Shown piece by piece: positions 1-6,277 of a stretch of DNA of 9,351 nt. Under the pieces are notes generated by a model. That model did not search any database. It had not been told where the DNA came from and saw only the letters and a program-made list of their open reading frames with translations. Each line of letters opens with the position of its first letter. Within the stretch, counting starts at the first letter, position 1. The position numbers were made by a program, and so were the translations under genes. Source of the stretch: an uncultured Eubacteriaceae bacterium (GTDB lineage: Bacteria; Bacillota; Clostridia; Eubacteriales; Eubacteriaceae); assembly GCA_947630385.1 (NCBI GenBank), contig CANRHG010000063.1:1-9351 (forward strand). The letters are read 5' to 3'.

Positions 1-35
1 ATACGAGACCCGTACGTACGGTGCAACGGGAGGAA

Positions 36-61
36 TGAGGATTCCTTTTCTGGAATCCTTA
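36..61 (-). terminator. Hairpin downstream of the dipeptidase gene, weak terminator candidate
   Basis: AGGATTCC at 38-45 and GGAATCCT at 52-59 form a perfect 8-pair stem around a 6-base loop, a few bases past the dipeptidase stop codon at 69. Its position suits a transcript end for the minus-strand operon. No run of T follows the stem on either strand, so it may instead be an mRNA-stabilising 3' hairpin. Confidence 0.35.
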
Positions 62-68
62 ACCTACC

Positions 69-1055
69 CTATTTCTCTGGCTTAGAAGGTAGGATCTCTC
101 TGAAAACTCTCAGTACGTTTTTGCCGGCAATTTTTTCGATTTCGTCTTCACCAAACCCTTCTTTTTTAAGCGCGTCAAAGAGAAGGGGCATTTTAATACA
201 GTTGTCGATTTCAAGCGTGTTTGGTATTCCGTCAAAATCCGACCCAAGACCGACCGACTCTATTCCACCTTTACCTACCAGGTATTTCGCGTGCTTGGCG
301 AGGCCTTTTGCCGAGGCAAAACCGGAATTTAAATCTACGAAGTCCCCACAGAAGTTCAGGCCGATCACGCCGCCGCGGTCCGCAATTTTTTTGATCATAT
401 CGTCCGTTAAATTTCTGGGGACTGGGCTTAACGCTCTCGCGTTTGAGTGCGAGGCGATAAAGGGGACTTTTGAATTTTCATATACGTCGTAAAACCCTTT
501 ATCGGATAAGTGAGAGACGTCAATTAAGATTCCCAGGTTTTCCAATTCTTTAATAAAGTCGATGCCAAACGAGGTCAGACCGTTTTCCGTATCAGGGACA
601 AAAGTCCCGACCGACTCATCGAATTTATTCGGAAAACCCAAAGAGTTCGGGTTATTCCAGGTCAAAGTAATCAGACGGACCCCATTGTTGTAAAATTCGT
701 GAAGTTTGTCGATGCTTCCCTCACAAGCTTCGCCTTCTTCTAAAGTCAGTAAAGCCCCGATTTTTTTGTTTTCTTTAAGGCCGTCGATGTCTTCCTTATA
801 AAGAACGGGTGTTACGAGATCTAAATTTTTTCCTATCTCCTCTTTATAAAGCCCAAGAAGCTTTTTGGCGTAGTCATAAGGGTTATCTTCTTTGGAAATG
901 TCCTGAAAGAGGGCAAAGGTTTGAAGAATATAGCCCGCTTTCTTAAGGCGTTCTAAATCTATGTGAAAGTTGTTTTTCCTTAAAGTGTCTTCGGGTCTGC
1001 CAAAATTGTATAAAGCGGAGATCGTATCGCAGTGCATATCGGCTATTTCAAACAT
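69..1055 (-). CDS. M19 family (renal/membrane dipeptidase-like) metallo-dipeptidase
   Basis: This 328-residue protein is predicted to cleave dipeptides with a dinuclear zinc centre. The family metal ligands are all visible: H8 and D10 in MHCDT, the bridging E107 in LEEGEA, H182 in DVSHLS, H203 in ASHSNAR and D273 in GSDFDG. The length is typical of short bacterial M19 enzymes. There is no signal peptide, so it should be cytoplasmic and act in peptide catabolism or recycling of D-amino-acid or cysteinyl dipeptides; the exact substrate cannot be read. The ATG is preceded by AGAGGT at suitable spacing. It lies 16 bases downstream of the nitrilase fusion on the same strand, so the two are probably cotranscribed. 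The family call is secure; a functional link to the upstream gene is only inferred from spacing. Confidence 0.95.
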   Translation of the reverse strand: MFEIADMHCDTISALYNFGRPEDTLRKNNFHIDLERLKKAGYILQTFALFQDISKEDNPYDYAKKLLGLYKEEIGKNLDLVTPVLYKEDIDGLKENKKIGALLTLEEGEACEGSIDKLHEFYNNGVRLITLTWNNPNSLGFPNKFDESVGTFVPDTENGLTSFGIDFIKELENLGILIDVSHLSDKGFYDVYENSKVPFIASHSNARALSPVPRNLTDDMIKKIADRGGVIGLNFCGDFVDLNSGFASAKGLAKHAKYLVGKGGIESVGLGSDFDGIPNTLEIDNCIKMPLLFDALKKEGFGEDEIEKIAGKNVLRVFREILPSKPEK

Positions 1056-1071
1056 GATACCTCTATTAAAT

Positions 1072-2634
1072 CTAATCTAGATTTTCTTTGAATTTTTTAA
1101 ACCACTTTTTCGCCGGTTTACCGTGATTACGCCAAAAGGTCTCCGGACCGCCCATGCGTTTTAAGTCCAGGTCGATTTTATTATCAACGATTGGAATGAT
1201 TTGGCTATACTTATTCAAAGTGGTTTGAAAACCTTGCTTTTTATCCGGAGAGACGAAAACAACGGCGCAGAAGTTTTCGGTAGCCCTGGTTCGAAGAACG
1301 GGCAGGAGTTGGTTTTGGTATTTGTTTTCATCAAAGCGCTCCCACCGGTTGATCAACAAAAATTTCTTGTTCGGTATTGCGTCAAGTTTTGCTGAGAGCA
1401 TTTTCTTAAGGATCAGATCCGGTTTAAAGATCTCTTCATCGCTCATTAGGACAAAAACTATATTGGTGCCATTGTGATCCCGGACGAAAACACCTTCTTC
1501 GATCCGGTCATAATCCGTTTTTAATTTTTCGATCTCACCGAGATCAAAACGAAAATCGGGCTTTTTGTTTTTGCTCTCTCTTGTCTTATCGTTAAACTTA
1601 CGGGTTTCGGTGTTTTTCTTTATAATAAATTTTTTCACCGAACCGCTTAACTTATCTCCGATTTCTTCACCGACCATTTCGAGTCCTTCCGGCGTTGCTC
1701 CAGTGATCACGGTTTTGGTATCGCTGCCTTCTCCCATCGTCACAAGATAATACAGCCCGTTTTCAATGGCTCTGGTCCTGAGATTGTTGATCCACTTGCT
1801 TCGAACGACGCTTCCACCCGTGGAGTTTAAAACGATCTCGGCTCCGTTTTGCTTTTTTAACTTGTCCAAAACGGGTAAGAGCATATCGAAGCAGGTCGAA
1901 AAGCCGATCTTCCAACCTTTTAAATCGACCGGATCGTATTGATCCCCGTAGAAATCTTCGTTACCGTTAAAATCAAAGTAGGATTTCCCGGAATAGGTGT
2001 GTTTGAAGTGAAATCTAACTTTGTCTTCTTCCCCGGCTTTATCGTTGGCGTAAATCGTAAGGATAAAGCCGTTCTTATCTCCGCTATTGACGACGACAGC
2101 GGTTTCCAGTTCTTTGCTTAAATCCAAAACTTGTCCTACTAATTTATTACGCTCATCCCGATTATAAATGTCGGTATTATTAAAATCTTCTAAAAACGGA
2201 AGGAAGCAAAACTCGGGGAAAACCAAAACGTCGAGGTCGGATTCTTTAACGAGTTCTTTTAACCGCTCGAAGCTTTCTAAGTTTTTATTGGAATCCCGCT
2301 GATTATATAGGCCGATTTTAAGATCTTCTTTTTTTAAAACTTTTCTTTTCTTCGGGTGGGTGTCGACGTGTTTGGGCTTATAATCCACCTCAAAGCCTAG
2401 ACGTTCGAAAAAGCGCGCGGTCTCCCTACCGCCACCGAGATCTTCGGAAGAAATTTTGGTATCATTCTTAATTTCGTAGGCAAGTTTTCGAATCGCCTTT
2501 GCGGGATAAAGTTTTCCTTTATACCTTAAAAAGGTATTTCGGGGTTTTTTGTGATCCGGCGAATATTTTTCAAAGTGGTCGATCGCTTTTATTACGTCAT
2601 CTTTACTGATGTTTTTAAAATCAAGTTTGCTCAT
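1072..2634 (-). CDS. ScoMcrA-head-like domain fused to carbon-nitrogen hydrolase (nitrilase) domain
   Basis: This 520-residue protein has three visible parts. Residues about 8-85 resemble the N-terminal head domain of ScoMcrA-like modification-dependent endonucleases: a short helical start, then RYKGKLYPAKAI, then DLGGGRETARFFERLGFEV. Residues about 86-105 are a basic linker. Residues about 105-345 are a nitrilase-fold domain with an apparently intact catalytic triad: E141 in VFPEF, K211 in FHFKHTY and C248 in FSTCFD, followed by the typical LRTRAIENG segment. Residues about 385-490 look like a second, incomplete copy of the nitrilase C-terminal half, with LRTRATEN repeated at 447-454 but without the cysteine. 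Nitrilases cleave or form non-peptide C-N bonds; the substrate is unknown. The ATG lacks a strong Shine-Dalgarno sequence, so translation may be modest. The dipeptidase gene follows after 16 bases. The nitrilase call is firm; the DNA-reading role is from recalled family resemblance, and a defence role is inference. Confidence 0.8.
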   Translation of the reverse strand: MSKLDFKNISKDDVIKAIDHFEKYSPDHKKPRNTFLRYKGKLYPAKAIRKLAYEIKNDTKISSEDLGGGRETARFFERLGFEVDYKPKHVDTHPKKRKVLKKEDLKIGLYNQRDSNKNLESFERLKELVKESDLDVLVFPEFCFLPFLEDFNNTDIYNRDERNKLVGQVLDLSKELETAVVVNSGDKNGFILTIYANDKAGEEDKVRFHFKHTYSGKSYFDFNGNEDFYGDQYDPVDLKGWKIGFSTCFDMLLPVLDKLKKQNGAEIVLNSTGGSVVRSKWINNLRTRAIENGLYYLVTMGEGSDTKTVITGATPEGLEMVGEEIGDKLSGSVKKFIIKKNTETRKFNDKTRESKNKKPDFRFDLGEIEKLKTDYDRIEEGVFVRDHNGTNIVFVLMSDEEIFKPDLILKKMLSAKLDAIPNKKFLLINRWERFDENKYQNQLLPVLRTRATENFCAVVFVSPDKKQGFQTTLNKYSQIIPIVDNKIDLDLKRMGGPETFWRNHGKPAKKWFKKFKENLD

Positions 2635-2662
2635 CAGTTTAATTATGCTCTATAAGAGATAA

Positions 2663-2691
2663 GTTTTAAATACGTTTGTTCTGTGAGACAA
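2663..2691 (-). promoter_or_regulatory. Possible promoter for the nitrilase fusion operon
   Basis: On the minus strand, TTGTCT (2686-2691) and TAAAAC (2663-2668) are separated by 17 bases and would start RNA about 20 bases ahead of the ATG at 2634. Each box matches the sigma-A consensus at only four of six positions, so this is a weak candidate. Confidence 0.3.
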
Positions 2692-2694
2692 ATA

Positions 2695-2741
2695 AGAGAG
2701 GCACAAAACCACTTTCAATGAAACGGCTAAGTTACCTCTCT
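2695..2741 (-). other. Inverted repeat upstream of the nitrilase fusion gene
   Basis: AGAGAGG (2695-2701) and CCTCTCT (2735-2741) form a 7-pair stem enclosing a 33-base interior with a smaller TTTC/GAAA hairpin at 2713-2723. On the minus strand the stem is followed by TTATTT, a poor terminator tail. It could be a leader structure or a weak terminator. Its closing stem resembles that of the element at 6645-6716. Confidence 0.3.
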
Positions 2742-2969
2742 ATTTTAACGAATTTAATCTTTCGGTTTTTATTTAAAACTGTACGACAGCGTTTATTTTT
2801 CGTTTAGCTATCTTCATCGGCTGTTTTAGAAAAAGGTAAAATCTTCTTTCTCTTCTTCTGTTAATAAAATATCGTATTTCTCAAATGTATCTTTTTTTGG
2901 CTACGATTTTCCCGTAAAAAAGTAGATACAGGAATTCGAAGATCCTACTAAGTTCTTTTTTGGGAAATC
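2742..2969. other. Intergenic stretch without a recognisable gene
   Basis: The full gap between genes is 2635-3002. Apart from the weak promoter, the inverted repeat and the terminator listed separately, this AT-rich part contains no ORF with a ribosome binding site, no tRNA-like fold and no direct repeats that I can see. The plus strand is rich in T and TTC tracts. Confidence 0.5.
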
Positions 2970-2970
2970 G

Positions 2971-2994
2971 AAATAAAAACTGAGCGTTGCCCAG
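2971..2994 (-). terminator. Intrinsic terminator after the 62-residue ORF
   Basis: Read on the minus strand, CTGGGC-AAC-GCTCAG forms a 6-pair stem with one G-T pair (2980-2994), followed directly by TTTTTATTT. It begins 8 bases past the stop codon at 3003 and closes the two-gene helical-protein operon. Confidence 0.8.
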
Positions 2995-3002
2995 ATCTTA
3001 AA

Positions 3003-3191
3003 TCAATCTCCGAAAGCTAAGGTATGGGCCATTTTCTCATCAAAACCCATTTTCAGAGCTCTCTCATAAACAGTCTGAGATCTCTTTTTTTCACCTTTAA
3101 CGAGACCTTTTTCTTCGCCTTGTTTTTCCCTTTTTTCTCCGTAAAGTTCGAATGCGTTCTTTACACGGTTGTTTTTATTGCTATTTGTCAT
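3003..3191 (-). CDS. Small charged helical protein, function unknown
   Basis: I do not recognise this 62-residue protein. It starts at an ATG (3189-3191) with AGGT about ten bases upstream; a TTG three codons earlier is also open but sits almost on top of that AGGT. The middle is Glu/Lys/Gly-rich (GEKREKQGEEKGLVKGEKK), and the end (residues 43-61, ALKMGFDEKMAHTLAFG) looks like an amphipathic helix pair. Such EKG-rich linkers ending in a short helical module are seen at the C-termini of Rpn/PD-(D/E)XK transposase-like proteins, but no nuclease core is present, so it may be a detached tail or a remnant. It follows the 241-residue gene by about 53 bases and precedes a good terminator, so it probably belongs to the same transcript. 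Confidence 0.55.
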   Translation of the reverse strand: MTNSNKNNRVKNAFELYGEKREKQGEEKGLVKGEKKRSQTVYERALKMGFDEKMAHTLAFGD

Positions 3192-3244
3192 GAAGATCAA
3201 ACCTGCTTCATTAACTCTAAAAGTTTTTTTAGATGAAAAAAGTA

Positions 3245-3970
3245 TTATTCGTTTTCTTCTTTCCCAGGGTTATCTTTCTTAACGTACAAATATTCCTGGT
3301 TGAGTTCTTCTTCTGCATTTATTTCCAAATCCTCCGGCAAAGGCAATATATTGAACGCTTCGTCTATGGCTTCAGAAATCGACAATGATTTTAATTCAAC
3401 CAATTTATTAACAAACCTCTTAATGTAACCTACGTAATCTTCCTTGTATGATTCCCGATAACCTTTTTCAAAACCTCGGCAATAATTTTCATAATACCTC
3501 GGATGGTCCTTTACTCGAATTAGAATTTTATTCGGATCATAATCGTGTCCGAATAATTCTTTAAAAGCTTTTTCCATAGGTAATCCCAAAGCGATCAAGG
3601 AATCAAAAGTTAATTTATTCTCATCAGCATGTTTCAGTTCATATTTAAGATTTAATAGATCTTCTCTAAACCGAGAGGCTACATGAGCATAGGAACTTAA
3701 GGTTTCACAGTAATTTTCAACCATTTCCGACCACTGGGCTTTAAAATCTCGTTTGTAATCTTTAATAAAAGCTTCTTCGTCTTCGACCTTAGGGATTTCT
3801 TCTTTAGTGTCTTTATTATCTTCGATCCGGTCTCTGTTTTTTTCTCTGATTTGTTCGAAAGTGTCGCACAATTCTTTTAACTTCGCACCGATTTCTTTAA
3901 GTTCGTCTGTTGTAAGAAAAGTAACGGATAAAAAGGCTCTCTTTAGTTCTTCTTCTAAGAACAATTCCAT
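3245..3970 (-). CDS. Hypothetical charged alpha-helical protein
   Basis: I do not recognise this 241-residue protein. It is almost entirely predicted helix, with a strongly charged segment at residues about 40-70 that could form a coiled coil and an acidic tail from about 217. There is no signal peptide, membrane helix or obvious catalytic motif. Residues 122-141 (FDSLIALGLPMEKAFKELFG) resemble the end of the small protein encoded just downstream. The segment at about 166-215, with GYRESYKEDYVGYIKRF and then SISEAIDEAFNI, recalls helical tails of Rpn/PD-(D/E)XK transposase-like proteins, though the nuclease core is absent. The start is well supported by AAGGAGAG a few bases ahead of the ATG, so it is very likely translated. 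Confidence 0.75.
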   Translation of the reverse strand: MELFLEEELKRAFLSVTFLTTDELKEIGAKLKELCDTFEQIREKNRDRIEDNKDTKEEIPKVEDEEAFIKDYKRDFKAQWSEMVENYCETLSSYAHVASRFREDLLNLKYELKHADENKLTFDSLIALGLPMEKAFKELFGHDYDPNKILIRVKDHPRYYENYCRGFEKGYRESYKEDYVGYIKRFVNKLVELKSLSISEAIDEAFNILPLPEDLEINAEEELNQEYLYVKKDNPGKEENE

Positions 3971-4029
3971 CTTCTCTCCTTTTGTGTGAATGATTAGCTA
4001 CAATCCAAAGATTAAGCTTCCTAGGAATT

Positions 4030-4058
4030 ATTCTAACCTAATTGAACCAGGGAGAAAA
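4030..4058 (-). promoter_or_regulatory. Possible promoter for the 241-residue hypothetical gene
   Basis: On the minus strand TAGAAT (4030-4035) matches the -10 consensus at five of six positions and lies 17 bases from TTTTCT (4053-4058), a weak -35. RNA would begin about 50 bases before the ATG at 3970. Confidence 0.3.
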
Positions 4059-4200
4059 GTAGCTCTAACGAGTTTTTTCAGAAATTGGTTATCTCTATTA
4101 CGCTAACGGTAAATTCAAACCGCCTCGGGTGGTCGGTATCTTCATTTTATCCTAAAAATAGCGGTCGTTTATTATCGGAAGCATTTTAAACAATGGAGAA

Positions 4201-4252
4201 TGCGGACCCAGAAAAAGCGTTGTTGCTTTATAGGACGAAGTAATCGTCCGCA
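4201..4252 (-). other. RNA structure with two exclusive folds after the hydrolase gene
   Basis: On the minus strand, 11 bases past the hydrolase stop codon, TGCGGAC (from 4252-4246) can pair with GTCCGCA (from 4207-4201), enclosing a small AAAGC/GCTTT hairpin (4214-4229). The same GGAC can alternatively form the compact stem GGACGA-TTACT-TCGTCC (4233-4249). The inner hairpin is followed by only TTC, so as a terminator it is weak. It may end the flavoenzyme/hydrolase transcript or be a structured element; I see no match to a known riboswitch class. Confidence 0.4.
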
Positions 4253-4263
4253 GAATTAAAATT

Positions 4264-5136
4264 TCATTTCGAAACTCGCCATTTTTGGATCTGTCGCAAG
4301 ATGGCATCCGCCACTTCCTGGTGTTTCATCTGGTAGGTGTGTCCCGTTTCTTCAACGAAGATCAGCTGATTTTGATCTTTGGTAGGCAGATGATCGTTTA
4401 GATTTTGTAGAAACTCGGTCGGGTCGCCATCGGTAAAATTGTCGTAAGTTCCTACCAAAAGCGCACCGTCGTGCGTGATCCGTTCGGCCTGCGAAAAATT
4501 CCCGTTTTTTTCCGTATGAACGTTGTTCAGTAGTCCTGAAAACTGCCAGTCGTAAGCCGTGTTCGCGGTGCAATCCACCCATCCCATAAAGGGAAACGGC
4601 AGCATCTTGTTTCCGTCCCCGCGCATTACTTGGTTTCTGATCAGCTGTTTCTCCCTGGCGCTCACACCGGACATCATGTGATTTAAATTGGCCGGTGAGA
4701 GTAGAAAAAAGTGCTCAACTCTCGGATCGTGGTGGCGGGATAGATAGTAGATCACCTTGTTGGCTCCAAGAGAGTGCCCGGCGAGGATGATGTGTTTGTA
4801 TCCGGCTTTTTCGGCCCAGGTTAAATAGGCGTCAATATCTTCGTCGGTAAAGGCGAAACGCTCGTTCCAGGATCCGATGGTTTCTTCTTTACCGGTATTT
4901 ACGTTGTAAGTGTCGATCTGTCCGAAAGCGTCGTTGGTTTGGGCATAGATAAAATCGACGTCATCGCTGTTTAAGGTATTTCCAATATTGTAATAAAAAG
5001 GATTGGAGTAGAAGTTACCGTGAATGCCCGTAATGGCAATCATGACGGTATCGGACTTTCTTTCTTCTTCCGGTCGAAAGAGAACACCGTTTAAAACGGT
5101 ACCTCGTTTGGTCGGAACGTTTAGTTCGAACATCAT
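4264..5136 (-). CDS. Alpha/beta hydrolase (serine hydrolase, DUF1749-like)
   Basis: This 290-residue protein has the alpha/beta hydrolase layout: an oxyanion-loop candidate ITGIHGNF (about 35-42), the nucleophile elbow AGHSLGA with S122, an acid candidate D232 in GTYDNF, and H266 in ETGHTY. Residues about 150-215 form a cap-like insertion. It is probably a cytoplasmic esterase or lipase-like enzyme; the substrate cannot be read, and DUF1749 likeness is from general architecture only. Its ATG overlaps the stop of the flavin oxidoreductase as ATGA, so translation is likely coupled; a second ATG follows at once, but GGAG eleven bases upstream fits the first better. Being cotranscribed with an old yellow enzyme facing an HxlR regulator suggests a part in handling reactive carbonyl or quinone compounds, which is inference. 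Confidence 0.85.
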   Translation of the reverse strand: MMFELNVPTKRGTVLNGVLFRPEEERKSDTVMIAITGIHGNFYSNPFYYNIGNTLNSDDVDFIYAQTNDAFGQIDTYNVNTGKEETIGSWNERFAFTDEDIDAYLTWAEKAGYKHIILAGHSLGANKVIYYLSRHHDPRVEHFFLLSPANLNHMMSGVSAREKQLIRNQVMRGDGNKMLPFPFMGWVDCTANTAYDWQFSGLLNNVHTEKNGNFSQAERITHDGALLVGTYDNFTDGDPTEFLQNLNDHLPTKDQNQLIFVEETGHTYQMKHQEVADAILRQIQKWRVSK

Positions 5137-6164
5137 CTTTTGTCACGCTCCAGGAAAATGCACTTATGGCAAGGCGTGGCGTAACAGCGGTTGCAGGAAA
5201 TACATTTTGAAATCACCGTAGGATTTTCCCTAAGTTTTTGGGGCCAGTCGGGCTCTCTCAAAAGCGGGCGGGAAAGCGAAATCATCTCAATCTTGGTTTT
5301 GTTTAAAACCTCTTCCATCGTATCCAAGCTTCGAAAACCGCCGACAACGATGACCGGACAGGAAACGGCTTCGGCCACTTTAGCCGCAAACGGGACAAAA
5401 TAACCTTCGTTTACGTGCGCTTTGATTCCGGCGACCGAAGTTCCGTTTCCGCTCACTTCGATTGAATCAATGCCCGCCTGATCCAAGAGCTTGCAGATGA
5501 GGAGCGATTCGTCTTCTTCGAGGCCGCCGTCGACAAAATCGCTCGAGTTGATCTTTACGGTAACGTGAAGATCTCCGGCTTCTTTTTTGATCCCTTCCAA
5601 AATCTCCAAAAGGATGCGGCTTCGGTTTTCGGTGGACCCGCCATAAGCGTCCATCCGGTGATTGTGGACCGGAGAGATAAAGCGGCTCAGGAAAAAGAAA
5701 TGGGCCGCGTGGATCTGGACACCGTCGAAGCCCGCCTTTTTGGCACGGACCGCGGCTTCAATAAACTGGCGGATCACGTGCCGGATCTCTTCTTCGGTCA
5801 TGTCATCCGGCTCTACCAATTCGTACCTTCCGTTTACTTCTCTATAATAGCCGCCGAGAGCGAGCTGCGCGATCACGGGAGTGTCCTCTTTGTGGATCAC
5901 ATCGACCAGTTTCTTGTACTGGGGGATCAGCGCGTCGTCGATTAGGCGCATCATGGCGTCGAAATAATAATCGTGTAGGGAAACGCTTGTAAAACCGGTG
6001 ATGATCGCGCCGACACCACCCTTAGCCAGTTCTTCATAAATTTCATACGCCTTGTCCGTTACGCTTCCGTCGAGACCTGCGATACCCTCCCAAGTCGCGG
6101 AGCGCACAAGGCGGTTTTTAAGATCTATATTATTTAATTCGACCGGTTCGAATACTTTCTTCAT
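5133..6164 (-). CDS. NADH:flavin oxidoreductase, old yellow enzyme family, with C-terminal Cys cluster
   Basis: This 343-residue enzyme has the FMN-binding TIM barrel of old yellow enzymes: KNRLVRSAT at about 16-24, QLALGG at 100-105, the substrate-anion pair H152 and H155 in IHAAH, the R/FISP and GGSTENRSR segments at about 161-183, the phosphate-binding VVGGFRS at 273-279 and SRPLLREPDWP. It should reduce activated C=C bonds of enones or quinones with NAD(P)H. Two features are odd. The tyrosine that normally follows HxxHG as proton donor is replaced by F157. The C-terminus holds five cysteines (C321, C324, C327, C332, C335), a spacing that could bind an Fe-S cluster as in 2,4-dienoyl-CoA reductase relatives. 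AAGGAG lies seven bases ahead of the ATG. It heads an operon with the hydrolase and diverges from the HxlR regulator. Confidence 0.93.
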   Translation of the reverse strand: MKKVFEPVELNNIDLKNRLVRSATWEGIAGLDGSVTDKAYEIYEELAKGGVGAIITGFTSVSLHDYYFDAMMRLIDDALIPQYKKLVDVIHKEDTPVIAQLALGGYYREVNGRYELVEPDDMTEEEIRHVIRQFIEAAVRAKKAGFDGVQIHAAHFFFLSRFISPVHNHRMDAYGGSTENRSRILLEILEGIKKEAGDLHVTVKINSSDFVDGGLEEDESLLICKLLDQAGIDSIEVSGNGTSVAGIKAHVNEGYFVPFAAKVAEAVSCPVIVVGGFRSLDTMEEVLNKTKIEMISLSRPLLREPDWPQKLRENPTVISKCISCNRCYATPCHKCIFLERDKR

Positions 6165-6197
6165 TAAAGAACTCCTTCTAGCTTGAGTTGTTATTTT

Positions 6198-6209
6198 TTA
6201 TTATAATAA
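6198..6209. promoter_or_regulatory. Palindrome over the flavoenzyme -10 box, operator candidate
   Basis: TTATTATAATAA is a perfect 12-base palindrome that contains the minus-strand TATAAT. A dimeric HxlR protein binding here would block the flavoenzyme promoter. It is AT-only, so chance symmetry is possible. Confidence 0.35.
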
Positions 6210-6227
6210 GTTACAATCAATTAACAA
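6200..6227 (-). promoter_or_regulatory. Sigma-A promoter for the flavoenzyme/hydrolase operon
   Basis: On the minus strand TTGTTA (6222-6227) and a perfect TATAAT (6200-6205) are 16 bases apart. RNA would start near 6193, about 29 bases before the ATG at 6164, leaving room for the AAGGAG ribosome binding site. Confidence 0.65.
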
Positions 6228-6229
6228 GA

Positions 6230-6247
6230 AGAAAGATTATTCTTTCT
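6230..6247. promoter_or_regulatory. Inverted repeat in the divergent promoter region, HxlR operator candidate
   Basis: AGAAAG (6230-6235) and CTTTCT (6242-6247) form a perfect 6+6 dyad with a 6-base spacer, about 30 bases ahead of the HxlR start codon and next to the flavoenzyme -35. The symmetry and placement fit an autoregulatory site for a winged-helix dimer; binding is inferred, not shown. Confidence 0.4.
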
Positions 6248-6277
6248 AACTATGAAAAATATAGTAATGGAGTTAAA

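Noticed and set aside
2719..2808. 29-codon plus-strand ORF in the gap upstream of the nitrilase fusion
   Set aside because: No ribosome binding site, it runs through the inverted repeat, and there is no downstream plus-strand gene it could regulate.
4352..4582. Minus-strand ORF of 76 codons
   Set aside because: It is a shifted frame inside the alpha/beta hydrolase gene, with an Arg-rich composition and no ribosome binding site.
5565..5945. Plus-strand ORF of 126 codons
   Set aside because: It is the antisense shadow of the flavin oxidoreductase gene.
6188..6277. Upstream in-frame ATG giving the HxlR protein 30 extra residues
   Set aside because: The extension covers the divergent promoter and dyads, has no ribosome binding site and does not look like family sequence.
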